Source: Lagopus muta
Lineage: Eukaryota; Chordata; Aves; Galliformes; Phasianidae
NCBI RefSeq assembly: GCF_023343835.1
Contig: NC_064436.1
Coordinates: 54,597,883-54,661,882 of the forward strand
Direction: 5' to 3'
DNA: 64,000 bases
The translations under genes were made by a program, and so were the position numbers. The notes under the pieces are model-generated. The model was not told where the DNA came from, ran no database searches, and worked only from the letters and a program-made list of their open reading frames with translations. Below are positions 11,392 through 24,100 of the stretch, in pieces. Numbering within the stretch: the first letter of the stretch is position 1; every line of letters starts with the position of its first letter.

Positions 11392-12639
11392 CAGAACTAA
11401 AGCAGGGAGTTGAAATTTAGCATAGAAATGGCCCTCAGTAAGAAGAAGTGCCTTTGAGTGTTCTGCTGCAAATTGATTTTGATTTGACTGAGTCATGAAC
11501 CTCTGAAATCTGCACTTTGAGCATGCAGAGTACAATTGGTATGATTTTTTAACACTTTGAAATATACAGAGTGAATAAGGTTGTGCTGTGCATAAATACA
11601 TAGCTGACAGTGAAAAGAAAGTAGCCTATCAGCCTTTGCCTCATCCACTGTGGATCTTGTGATACATGCAGCAACTGAGTTTGGACTCTACAAGAACTAT
11701 TGCTTCAATCATGCTGCCTTTAAGTCAAAAGCTGCACAGCTTCCACAGCTTTCAGGAGGAGAAATTCCCTGTAGAGTTTCTTACTTCAGTGGGAAAGGGG
11801 TCATTTGAGTAGTGTCTAGACCACATTATAGATTTTTTTTTTAACATCTCTCCCACTCAGAAGCCTTAGGAAAGCTCATTAAAAATACATTAAGAGAACA
11901 TTATAGTTGCACTTCCAGCCACTCAAAAGGCAGGAAATTATAATGTCCTTCTGTATGCACACACAATTCACATTTTAAGAATTAGTTAGCAAAGCTGTGC
12001 GCGTTGCTGGACTCGAGTTAGGACCTGGCCCAGAATATTGATTCCCAGGGAAGAGCAGGCTGTTCAGGACATTAGGTGAAATGAGCAGAGATTGTTAAAA
12101 GGTTCCAGGCCTGGGTAAGTATTCTCACTTTCAGCAATAAGCAAGAACTACAGGCTACATCCTCAAAGACAATTTTAGATCTACAGCTCCCATTTAGTCA
12201 CTGAAATCAATGGGAGCACAGTGCCAGTATGCTGCAGGGTATAATATGAGAAAATCAGATCTATATGTGTTTTAGTGGTCTCTAAACACACATTTATGAA
12301 GAGGGAATGGTTGGGGGCTTAGAGCTGTCAGTGTCCCTGTACCTTGTGGGTTTGCTTTCCCTACTCTGCCACATAGATTTTTACCATGCTGGGCAAACTG
12401 CTTTATTGGTGCCACCATTCAGTTTGGAACATGACACGTGTCAGGAGCCTCAGTAAGTCCTGCTGTTAACCTCCCAGCTCTCTGTTTTTCACACTCCTTG
12501 AAGATTCCTCACTAAGGACCCCCATGAGTGCTGACATCTACTAGGTAGTTCTCATGCCCTGTTTTGGAATAACCAATAGTAACCTTCCTAAATTAATTCT
12601 AGAAAAGGAAATAAAAGCTAATGGGAATATTACTTATTT

Positions 12640-12690
12640 CTTTTTTTTCCTCTTTTTTTTTTTTCTTCCCTTTTCTTTTTTTCCCTTCAC
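12640..12690. repeat. Polypyrimidine tract
   Basis: An almost uninterrupted C/T run dominated by T tracts, the result of low-complexity drift. Confidence 0.8.
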
Positions 12691-15600
12691 TCTCAGTAGA
12701 TAGTGGAAGCTCCTCCCCATTTCCAATTCCTAACCATACGGTTCTGAGATTTGTAAAATCTTTTACCCTCTTCTTACTGCTCGGGCCAGAAGCGTTTAAA
12801 TGGAAGTGCTACATGTATTTGCATTAGATATAGCATCTATGCAATGAAGGAGAGATCTCTCCTTCCCTAGCTATTTGGCATTTAAAAATTGACACCTTCA
12901 ATTTGAAATGCTGCTGTAGCTGCACCCCAAGCAAATCCAGCTGGAAAAGCAATATCCTCCAGCAGCAGCTGCAGAGGAGAGGCGAATACACAGCATTATG
13001 TGATGCTATGGAGATGCGGGCCTCATTTGCAGACAACAGTTTCTGGCTCGATCACTCTTGCACTTGTTACAAGCAGATTCTATACTGAAGACAAAAATAA
13101 ACCCTGTGCAGCTTCACAGGCTGAAGGGCAAGCTATGCACTTTGCATATCTCAGGATTAGAGCAGAGAAGTTCAGTCACTAACAGTGGAAGTGAAGAAGG
13201 CAGCAGTGGAAAAGCCTACAGTGGTCACAGGGAAAGGGCTTCACTAACATACAGAGCAGGTGCCTCTTCTCCTCCCTCTTTTCCCCCACTGCCAGAGGGG
13301 TTTGTGGACCCTTAACACAACGTATATCCTTCAGAAAACAGGCAAAGGCTCATTTCCATCCCTTCCTAGCTTCAAAAAGCAGCAGCTTCTCTGCCCTTCT
13401 CACATCAAATGTATATCTTTTTTCTCTGTCCACACCAAAAAAATTGGTCTGTCCGTGCTGCAATGGATATGAAAGGCTGTTTTAGCCACTACGTGTTTAG
13501 CAATGGAAATCACTGAGTAGAAGAGAAAGGTTTATGTGGGAGTACAAGCAGAAGAGCTATCTTTCTCTTTCCTTGAAGTCTCATGGATACTCATTTTTTT
13601 TCACAGAGAAGCAGCGACAACTTTATGGCATGTGTGCCAGGACAAACATCTGCAGGGCAGCCCCTGGGTCCTCTCCTCTGCCTCCTGTCAGCACTGTACC
13701 TGCTGCCCTGTCACAGGCTGAGCAGGAAGTAGCCACAGGAGAGCTGGCTAAGCAGTAACAAGTGGGATGGACTGAAAGGAGTTGACTGCCCCTTTCCAGC
13801 AAACTGCAACACCTGGCACACTAGATGGCACTACTGTAATTTTTTTATTATTATTTATCTTCATTATTATTATTTTGAGTTAGAGAAGTTTTCTTCCCAT
13901 TTATTATGTTATTAAAGCCACACTGCTTTTACCAAGGTCAATATTTGCACTAATTGGACCATCAGATGATAACACACACCCTTCCGAGAAATATTCACAA
14001 CTTAAAAGTCAACTCATTAGCAAAATGAAAGCCTTTGCAGAGATACAGAGAAGCTGATTTAAATCCAAAGTGCACGTTACAGAACCAGACAGCGCAGATG
14101 CAGTGCAAAATGAATCAGACTTTCACAGCAGGCATGTGTTTCCTCAAGTGTCTTTCAAAGGAGAGGTAAAAGCATTATGAATACAAAGGAACAAGGAGGG
14201 AAATGAGGCACAGCATACCAACTTGTTCCCAAAACACACAATGACGCATATGGTAGGCAGACATGCCCCTTACACATTTCATAGAGATAACTGAAAACCA
14301 ATGCAATTAATGGGTTAATGTTCTCTGTTGAAATCAGCCTCCTCAGGCTTTCACATGCAAGCTATTGGACAGCTAACAGTAAAACACACTGGGGACATCT
14401 TAAACCATGATTAATAGGTATTAATGAACCAGAGTAATTATACATGTTTTTTGCATCACTAATGTTATTGGTAGGTACTTTTTAAAACCTAAGTGACATT
14501 AATTATTTTCCCAGAAAATCATACAATTCAATTTCACAAGAGATATAACAAATATGGAGCTCAGTAACATGGGGGAGGGGGCAGGCAGGAGATTGTAGCA
14601 ATAAAAACCCAATAAAAAGTTTTATAAAAATGTTTAACTATAAAAACAAGGCTAAAAAGTGTCACTGATGATTCCCAGGCAGGAATCAACATAGGCATAG
14701 ATGGGTTTTAGGAGAGACTGAGTGGGTGAAAGATATTCCATAAGCAGTCTGGTCTGGGGAAGAGTGAACAAAATTTGCCTCAGAGGTTAAGGCAGGTTCA
14801 GAGTAATGAGATAGCAGACTATGTCAGATAAGTAGGCAGATACTGACAGATGCAGAGCTTCAAAATTCAGAGAAGCTGAGTTTATAGCAGCTAATCTCCA
14901 TCTCTTCTGGCAACCCAATTCCTATATTTGTGACCTCATTTTGGGTTGTATTTCTGGATTCGTGAGCCCATTTCCTGTTGCAGATGTGGGACTTGCAGTT
15001 ATATCTCCATTAGATCCACTTCATGTCATGGCCCTTAGGATGCATACCTGGCTCCTCACGAAGCCTTATTTCTCTGGCAATTTTCCCCACATAGAGTAAG
15101 CAGTCTCACTTCACCCTAAAATTCAGTGGTTCACTGCTCCATTGTTTTTTTCTAACACTTACAAACACAAAACTTTAAGAGAAGCCAGTAATACCTAGAC
15201 ATCATTTTTTTCAATACAAGTGTTAGTTTAGTGTAGTGTTTTGGGTTTTTTGTTTGGTTGGCTGGCTGTTTTTTTAAACATCTGCTCTGACAGAGACTAT
15301 ATGTAATTTAAAAAGCTCAATTAAGGTATTCCAAGGAAAAACTGAGTAGTTCTTGGACATTGAAAACACTTGGATAAAGACAGTTTTGGCAAGTCAATAA
15401 AAATCAAGAGTAATTGGGTCTGATGCCAAGAGTTGGCAGCCCATCTTTACAAAATGCTAGGCGTTGTATCAAGGTGAAAGGTGAACAGGTTTTGGTTCTG
15501 GCCCTTTAGAACACATGGGATTAATTATTATCAGACTATATTGTCAAGATGGGTTCTTCCTGACTGAATCTCTGTTTCCTATCTACGTATTATAAATATG

Positions 15601-16200
15601 TTTAGTAATATTTACCATGTAATTTAGAAATTAATCTTTGAAGAGGTTGTGAAAATTAAAGTCTCTCTCCTAAAACAGTACACTGTGCAGAAACAGAAGA
15701 AGGATATAGTTACTTTGGAAGTACAATTCTCCAAAACTGTTGAAGATAGAAGTTCACGTATTTCGCAAGTTGTCTTTGAAACTGCTACTCATAGATTTAG
15801 CTTCCTTCCCTGGCAACATAATGGAACAGCTATTGAGGAAAAACATTAACTAAAACACTTTGAAGTCTACCAGACAAAGTCAATTTTTAAAATAGTAATA
15901 CAAAACTAATGAATGGGCAGCACAAGTTATACTGTCATGTGTCTGAATAGTAGCAGTACACAGTTTTCTTCAGGACATTTTAGCAACAAGCTTGGCTGTT
16001 CTCAATTACATTACAGAGATTCTTTCCACCTTGCACTGTTGCTGCAGCAGAGGACTTCCAACTTTGATAATCTAAATTGAGCCTTAATTAAAACCCTCTA
16101 CTGGACTGTTGATTAGGATTTCTTCTCCTGTCTGCAATGTGTCAAAATACTGTTCCCAAGCTTAAATCAAATTGGAAATGAACTCTTATGGTGACTGAAA

Positions 16201-16240
16201 TGAAGGGTGATGACAAACAATGAAGGGTAATGATAAACAA
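16201..16240. repeat. Two tandem 20-bp units
   Basis: tgaagggtgatgacaaacaa is followed directly by a copy matching at 18 of 20 positions. It lies just upstream of the ancient LINE fragment that begins near 16255. Confidence 0.85.
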
Positions 16241-16254
16241 TAACTTTGAAGGGA

Positions 16255-16580
16255 GGCATTTAGTGCAGTACACAGAGATTAGTATTACTTCTGATCTCAT
16301 TTAATAGCTTCAATAATGAGCTAGAAGAGGGAGTAAATGGTACATTAATGAAATCTGCAGATCTATTAAACTAGGAGGAGCTGAACATACTGCCGAAAAT
16401 GGAGAAATAATACAAGGGGTCATGGCAAGATTAGAAACACAGGCAGAATGTTGTAATGAGATTCAGTTTAGAAAACAGAAGAGTAATATTTGGGTAAAAA
16501 AGATCAGCAGACAATTACAGGTATACACCTGACATTTGGGCAGAACTGATAAGGACTGAGCAGTGATGACTAAACTTTAA
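16255..16580 (+). mobile_element. Ancient CR1/L3-like LINE fragment (sense)
   Basis: The sequence follows the order of old amniote CR1/L3 ORF2 3' coding: ATGAGCTAGAAGAGGGAGTA, then a TCTGCAGAT.. segment corresponding to the KFADD-type region, then CTAGGAGGAG, ATTAGAAAC.CAGGCAGA, GAGATTCAGTTTAGA and TTTGGGTAAAAAA. It is heavily mutated and truncated at both ends, with no surviving frame. Recognised by pattern only. Confidence 0.6.
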
Positions 16581-18075
16581 GTAGCTCTTCAGTGTAAACA
16601 GTTCTACCATTAGCTCCCCTCTGCATTGAATCTGAGCACTGACAAAACAAACTATCAGTCAGATATTCAGAGACTTTGCAACTACAGATTTTTTTTTCCA
16701 TGAAGAAAACTTAGAAGTAAGCCATCCATTTCATAGAGCATTGTCCTTCATGGAGTGAATGACATAACTGCAAACCACTGGCTAAAAAATAGTAAAAGCA
16801 TGAGACTGAATGAAACAAAATATTATCCCACTGCTTCTGGTAATTTTATCATGTGGTTTGTTTTTTCTTAATTTTTTTATATATTGCTTAGGAAACTCCC
16901 AGTGCAATTCTATCTGCTATGAACTTCCCAATACTGTGCAATATATGTGCACAATATGTTGGAGAGCTAAAGCTAGTAGTGAGCAAGTTAATTCCACTTG
17001 AAGAGCTCCCAGAAATTGCAGAAAAGTGCAGCAAGCAAGTTCTTGTTCACTGGCAAAAATACATTGTTAATGGTGATGACTTTTGAAAAGTAGTGTTTTA
17101 TAGCTGAGCATTTATTCTAGCAGATACTGTTATTGTGCACTTCACATCTGATGTATTTTCCATGGAAACAAATAGGAGGCATTACTTTTGGAGTGACCTC
17201 CATTTATAAAACCAACAAAAAGCACAGTATGTACACGTGGACATGAGAAAGATCCCTTGAGAATGAAACATTTTTGTTTCATCTCGTCTTTGTTGCTCCA
17301 GGGAGAGCTGTCTTAAGTTTTCCAGAAATCCAGTGTCAAGACATTTGTAGAAACTGCCTACTGGCAAAGTTTCCTGATGTGATTTTGCTGGGAAAATACC
17401 TGCTATGGCTAATCAGGTTGGTTGCAATTGGTTAGGATGATGTTGGGATGATTTTTAACTAAACTTTTAACACTTTTAAAACAGAAGGCCCAGAAGTCTT
17501 AGATACATGTGAAAGCAGTGCAATTTCCTGTTCAACTCACAGATTCATTGGCTAATTCTTCACAGAGCTAAATATGCAAAATCATGCACATATCACCTTC
17601 ACCGCACACACCAAGTTCTGTTTTAAAACCAGTATGAGCCATTTTTTTCCCACTATGTGCACTTTGAAAGCCCAGCATCTTATTCAAGCTTTGCCTGACT
17701 TTGGAACATTATCCAGGTGTCCATAGGAATGCAAATGTGGAGGCTGAATGTGACTCTCTTGAAAATGTTGGCTTAGAACCTGGCTGTTTTGATGCTTCCC
17801 CTATGATGCTGCGACTGTGCCCTGAGAGGGAGATATGTGAGCTCCAGCCACAGCACACAGCATCAAAAAGCTGAGATATCTGAGGTTCTACATGAATGAT
17901 GCAGCATTGTCCTTAATAGTCTAACAACTGATCTCCATGGAAATCACCTACCAGATTCAACTGAATTTGATGGAAAAAAATAACTTTTTTGAGAATACAC
18001 AGCTAAATAAGTGGTTTATAGTGGTGTTACAACTGATGGATAGCCTGAAAAGTAAGTCCAATTATATTGGATTAA

Positions 18076-18104
18076 ATATATATATATACACACACACATA
18101 TATT
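18076..18104. repeat. (TA)n(CA)n microsatellite
   Basis: A TA run passing into ACACAC and back to ATATAT. Confidence 0.9.
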
Positions 18105-21100
18105 AAAAAAGTCCTATTACATTAGACATCAGAGAATACACTCATAGGAGACATATTATGAGTGCTAATACTTGCAAATGCTTCAAGCAAGATGTATGAA
18201 ACTACACAAAAAAGCAAAAATCAAAATTCTCATCTACACTTGGTTTTAAAAATTGGAATGTCACTTCACTTTTTTTAAGTTCTTAGAAGATTGTTTTGCT
18301 GAAACACTTGTAACCCAGAAAAAATACTATTTTGTATTTTTTTAAACCTTTTAGATATTTATGTATTTATTTACTTTAACACATGCCTAGAATAAGGTAG
18401 AAAGGATTCTGTTCAGATTGATTTTGTACTGGGGATATACTGAGTAAACCCAGTCATTTCATCATTTATGATGTATATAAAGTCCTGTAAAGTCCCACAT
18501 TTTGTTTTCAGAATTAGCCAGAAATAGCGAGACTAGGTTTTATGGCAGTGAAACTGTATCTTTCATTTTCTTTTCTTATAGGAATGCTGTTTCTAATGTC
18601 ACTGACTATGACTAATGACATTGACTATGACTTTAGCAAATATGCTTGAAAAGCTTCTTCCACCAGTCAGGATTAAGAAATCCCATTATACTAGTGCATT
18701 TACATAAAATCCACTTCTCTATATCAGCAATATGGAACTATCTACTATTAAGCAGCAGCACAGTATGAGAGACAGTAGCTGATATTACTTTTCAAAAGAT
18801 TTGTGCTATGCCATTATGCTGTAAATATTTTTTCCTTTTGCAAGATATACCATCCATTGTACTCTTCATTTTTATCCTGAAAAATATTAGTGAATACTAC
18901 TGCTTGCACCTGGAAAATGAGATAAGTAGCAGAGCAGTACTTTAATTTGACAAAGTAATCCAAGTACCTATTTGGACTTCAGTAAATACAGGTTATTTTT
19001 CAAACAACTTATGCTTCACACATATTTTTTGGTCTTCCAAACAGTGTTACAGATGTGCAGTGATGTCTGAAGATGATGTTATTCTGGAAGTATCACAAAA
19101 CATGTACCTGACCCTGAATCTAAACTAACAGAATCAAAAGAAAATCAAAATTCAGTATAACTGTTTAACATAGATGCCTCCTGTTTGATTTAAACATACA
19201 AATAATAATAACAAACAAACAAACAAAAAGATTAAAGGATGTGACAGGTTTAATGGTGCAGCAATGACCTTTTTTATCATCACAGAGGTTGTCTACTTAG
19301 CACAGAAGTCAGACAGATGAATACAGTATCTCATTCAATTTAACTTCTTTAATCTTTCCCCATATTTTAGTTTTGCTCAGAGAAAGCTAAACATTCACAC
19401 AGCATAGACAGAATCATGTACATTTTTCCTCTTCTGATTAAATACTAACTAATTTTATAAACACCACACAAGAAAAAAAAAATGGAGTTTACGAGTAAGC
19501 AAGCCTGTTTTTCTATCCACCTCCTCAGTACCTCTTAATTACCTTTTTCAAATAAAACTGGTGAACAGCTCTAGTAATGGTTGCTGTTTTAAAGCTTTTG
19601 GCTGTGAAGTGATCAGTTTCCAGTAGGAGGCAATAAGTAACGATGCGCAGATGGGAAGGCTGGCTGAATGCACATACCAAGCTCTTTACAGTCTGGCTCT
19701 TTACATTCCCATGAAGGCCTGTGGAAAAGTAGTGGGTGTTTGTGTAATTAAAGGACTATGTCGTGATCAGATTGATACAGACTGGGAGGGGGGAAAGGCA
19801 ATCTACTATTTTCTAGCCTTTGAAAAGCAGATGTTGCAAATTACCATTCTGTTAGAAGAATGCATAGAGCACTTTATTAACTGTATTTAAAATACAGCCA
19901 CTTGTGTTGCTGATACCCACGTCATTTTCCTCTCTTTGTCTAAGCCAAGGCAAAAACCTGTAGCAACAGAAAACTGTTACCCTTTATGTGGACTATTACT
20001 ACAGCTTGTCACTGGTTCCAGTTATTTGTTTTCTTGCCAAAGACTAAGGAACTTTATGTTGGGTTCCAAGTTCTGCAGTAGAGTGTGCTCTACTGATTAT
20101 AAATTATTTTTATACTCTGCTTCTGGCCTGAATCCCTGATCTTAGTGCCTGTTGTTTTTTTTTAAACAACCTTTGGCAGCAGTACGAAAATGGAAGGGAA
20201 TGTTTTCCTTGGCCTCTGAACTCCAGAACGGGGCCTGTTCAGTCTCTGCAGGAACAGCCCAGTACAGGTAATTCAAAGAAGCTGCGAAGGACTGAAAGAT
20301 TCTCAAAGGAGCCTGAATCGTCAGAAAATTGAACAGCCAAACTCTAACAAGTTCTCCACTGGGCTTATGCAAGGGGTTTTTCTTCCAGGGCTTATATTGG
20401 GTCCAAATTTTAATGAATCATGCCAGATATGGCAAGAAACTAATTCAAATGCTAACACACATTTGGCATTTCTGTCCAAATTTCAATTTGTTCCTTCAGT
20501 GTCTGAAGATGCTTGCTTTTCCCTTTTCTCTGATCCAACCGGGGCAAATCTGAGACCAGAAAGAGAAAGAAAAGAGAAAAGAGAAGCAATCGTGCTTCAA
20601 AGCAATGAGGAGTAGATGCAAGCCAGAGGAGTTAGCAGTTAGAAGTATTTGCAAGAAAAGAATCAAGTTCTTACTTTGCACCAGTAAGGTTAGAACATTA
20701 ACTATATGCATGCCCTAAGCAGCACGTGTTGCCTAACCATACACTGAAATTATTCTTGCCTCCCCCATTTTTTTTCCTTTCTGAACATCTTATCAACAAA
20801 AACTGCTAAATTACATTACTAAATTCTCACAAAATACCTCACTTCTAACAGTTCCAACAATGAAAATAAATAAATAAGATGTTATAATCATCACTACTTT
20901 TAAAAATCCTCCTATATTCACAATTTTCTTCCTTTTCAACATACTAATGTGGAATTCCTCAAAGTGCAGTCAAATGTAAATTCAATCTTGTTTCTAACAA
21001 ATACATTACAAAAAAATCCCACTTCAGACTCTTCATGGATAGAAACAGCTTCTATGATCAAAATCAGCTCAAGCTTTCCATTAAAGTCATTGGAAGTTAG

Positions 21101-21118
21101 ATCAGGTCTTAGTTTTCA

Positions 21119-21166
21119 CAAATATATATATGTTTATATATGTATATATATACACATATATACATT
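21119..21166. repeat. TA-rich microsatellite
   Basis: Interrupted TATATG/TATACA units over about 48 bp. Confidence 0.9.
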
Positions 21167-24100
21167 TAGTCAATCTGAATGAAAGGAGAAGAAAACATGA
21201 CACATGAATGGAACCATTTTTTTTTCCTCCAGCAAAACATCTTTTTTGTCATAATTGTATCTGATGTTTCAAAAGCTACTTTCTCAGACTTCTTTTAACA
21301 CAACTGCACTGCCACTATTGCAACAGGACGTTAAATGGTTATTGCACAAGTGGATTGGAATTTTCACTCTCTCTATCCCAATCAAGATTAACCAACTCCT
21401 AGCTTACATAGGCTATAGATAAGATTTCTAAAGGTTTTCTAAAGACTGTAGGTTACGTATGCTCAAAATATCTATATTTCTCTTGCAGTTACAGCATAGA
21501 ATTTTGGACTGATGCCTAGAACAGACCCAAGATGTGTATCTCAGCATGCTCTGTCATGTGCAGTTTGTTATAAAGTTTGCAGTTGTTATACAGCTAGAGT
21601 GGTGCCTTAAGCATACCTTTGCCTTTCAAGGAGAAGGTTCAAACACAACAAAACTTTTGCACTCCCAGAAAAGTGTGGTGAGAATCTCAGCATGGCAAAG
21701 CAAGCTGGGAATATTTTCTTAAGAGAAGTTACTGTGATGACTATAAATTTTATTTATGGTAATATCTAGCTATTTGCATGGGTACCTTACAGCAGCCATT
21801 CGTTTATCTAGGCATTGGTTATTCTCACTCCAAAATTTGTCTTTTGACTTAAAAAAAGAAAAAAAGGATAATATTGATTTCTGAACTTTTTTTTGCAATT
21901 ACTTTTCTTGTATGTACTGAGTATTCTAAGGAGAAGAGTTCCCAGATGGAACAGCAGAAAGAGAGCAAAATAAGTAGGGAATAATAGCGTCAAGTGTTCA
22001 AGACAAAGAATCCTTAAAAAAAATCACCACCAACAACAAAAAACCCACAACTGATATCAAATGTCTACAATACAGATTCCAGCACAAGAAGATTCCAGTG
22101 CTGTTGTGCTTAGATCTTCTTTCTCTGTCCCTGAAAAGATACTATGAAGGAGAAGAGACTCCCTGGAGGAAAGATAAATGATTTCTTAAAAGCCGTAAGA
22201 AAGGTCAATATCAGGATTAGGAAGACATTTAGATCTTTCATCAGGCTAATGTCCTTTTCAGGATAATATCTATCTGTACCTTCTGCAACTGTAAAATTAT
22301 CATCTGTCACTGAGCACATTTCTGAAGAGTTTGAAAAACATGCAGATGGATATTTTGTTCTACAATATGTGATCAGAAAAACAAAAATCTAGTAGAATAT
22401 TTTTGTTAGATTTAATTAAAGTAGGTTACTGTGCTGATTTGTCTGGAAAGCGTATGTGGAAAAAATGCTCAATGGAATAATGGAATCAAATAGTCCTTCA
22501 AAAACTGACATTAACAGAGCTTTATAAACTCAGATATTAAAGTGTCAGAAAAAAGACTTTAAACTCAAAATCATGCATCTCAGCTCTGCCCTTCTGAACA
22601 TTTTGTATGCAGTAACTTCTATGTACTGCTGAGTGGATGCTAAAAACATATCATTGCATTCATAACTTTGCAATGGCAAGTTTCCTGTACTAGATTTCCT
22701 TTGCATTTTAAGTTAAAAAGTTGAATGATTGCCTGTTAAAGTAAATGCTAGAATAACAGTCCCTGTGGAGAAGTAAATCTTAAATGTTTGTGTTCACCAT
22801 ACAACCAATTCAAGCACGAATGGTGTAAATGATGTTATAGATTACCTTTTTATCATTCAAATTTCTCCTGTGAATCTGTCAGAGAAAGAGGTGGTTTTGT
22901 TAAATAAATAATTAGAATTGCTGTTTAAGCAAGTTGTGATCACAATGTCATGAGAGGATGGATAAGTATTTGAAGGAAGAATTGGAACTTTAAAAGATGT
23001 GGCAAATCTATCTGCAAACAATAGCTTTTTCATTGGACAGCATTATAAAACTGCTACGCTTTTCTGTTGTGGTTTATCTTTGCTGTTGTCCATGTATCAC
23101 TTTAAAATTTATCCTCTTAGCAATCATTAAAACTTGAAAACAAACTCTTCCCAAACTGTGTTTGTGTACATATAGAGTAAATATTCATCACTATGATAAA
23201 TGAAGGAAAGTTCCTGTTGAAGGCTGGAAATACCCTGAAATTCTGTTAGCTGCTTCAGCCTTACTCAGGGAAATCTACGGAGTAAAGCTGTTACCCTGTT
23301 CACAGCATCTGACACTTGCAACCTTCCATGAGTTCACTCATGCATCTCACTTTTTTAGACACAATGTCTCTCTATGATACTTTGACTTTGACAACTGTTG
23401 AGTCTCTCCCAGGCGCTAGTTTCCTAAGTGAAGTCTCTACATCATTTAGTGAGATAAATGCTTGCGTGTACTTATTCTGAAACATGAATCTCTGCAAGAG
23501 GAGAAGAAATAATTCAGATTTCCAAATATTGGCAATCTCATAATTTTCATTGGTTTTTTTTTTGTTTTTTTTTTTTGAAGTTCTACTCCTTTCCATAGTC
23601 AACATCATTGAAAAATATAAATAGTTTGAGTAATCTGTATACCTGTAGCAAATAGGAATAGACTCTTAATAGAGCACTGAAAAGGATGTCTATACTAAAT
23701 GCTTTCCAAGCTAAATTTCTAAGTCTTCAACCTCTACAAGAAAAAAAGATCACAATGCATCATGCAAGAAAAAAAAGGCAAACTTATATGACTGTGTTTT
23801 GCTGAAATGTAAAACAGTAAGTGAACTTTGGCCACTGATCACATCTGACAACTTTCAGCTATGAAGGTGAAAACTTGACACTTATAACTGAAAAGGACAG
23901 AAAGAAAACATTAAGAAAATCATAGATGTCACTATACTCTCCTTCTGAAATACCATTCCTAGTTGCAATATAGTACAGACAACAGAGCAAGGTGATCTAT
24001 GAAGCAACAATCTGTTACTAACAAAGAGGAAAAACACTAGAAAGACTGCAGATGAGATCATGGATCATTCAGAACACCCACTGAAAAAATAGAAGAGAAA

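Noticed and set aside
12824-13758. Cluster of overlapping 60-85-codon open frames
   Set aside because: Several overlap in different frames and on both strands with no protein-like motif. They reflect slightly higher GC, not genes.
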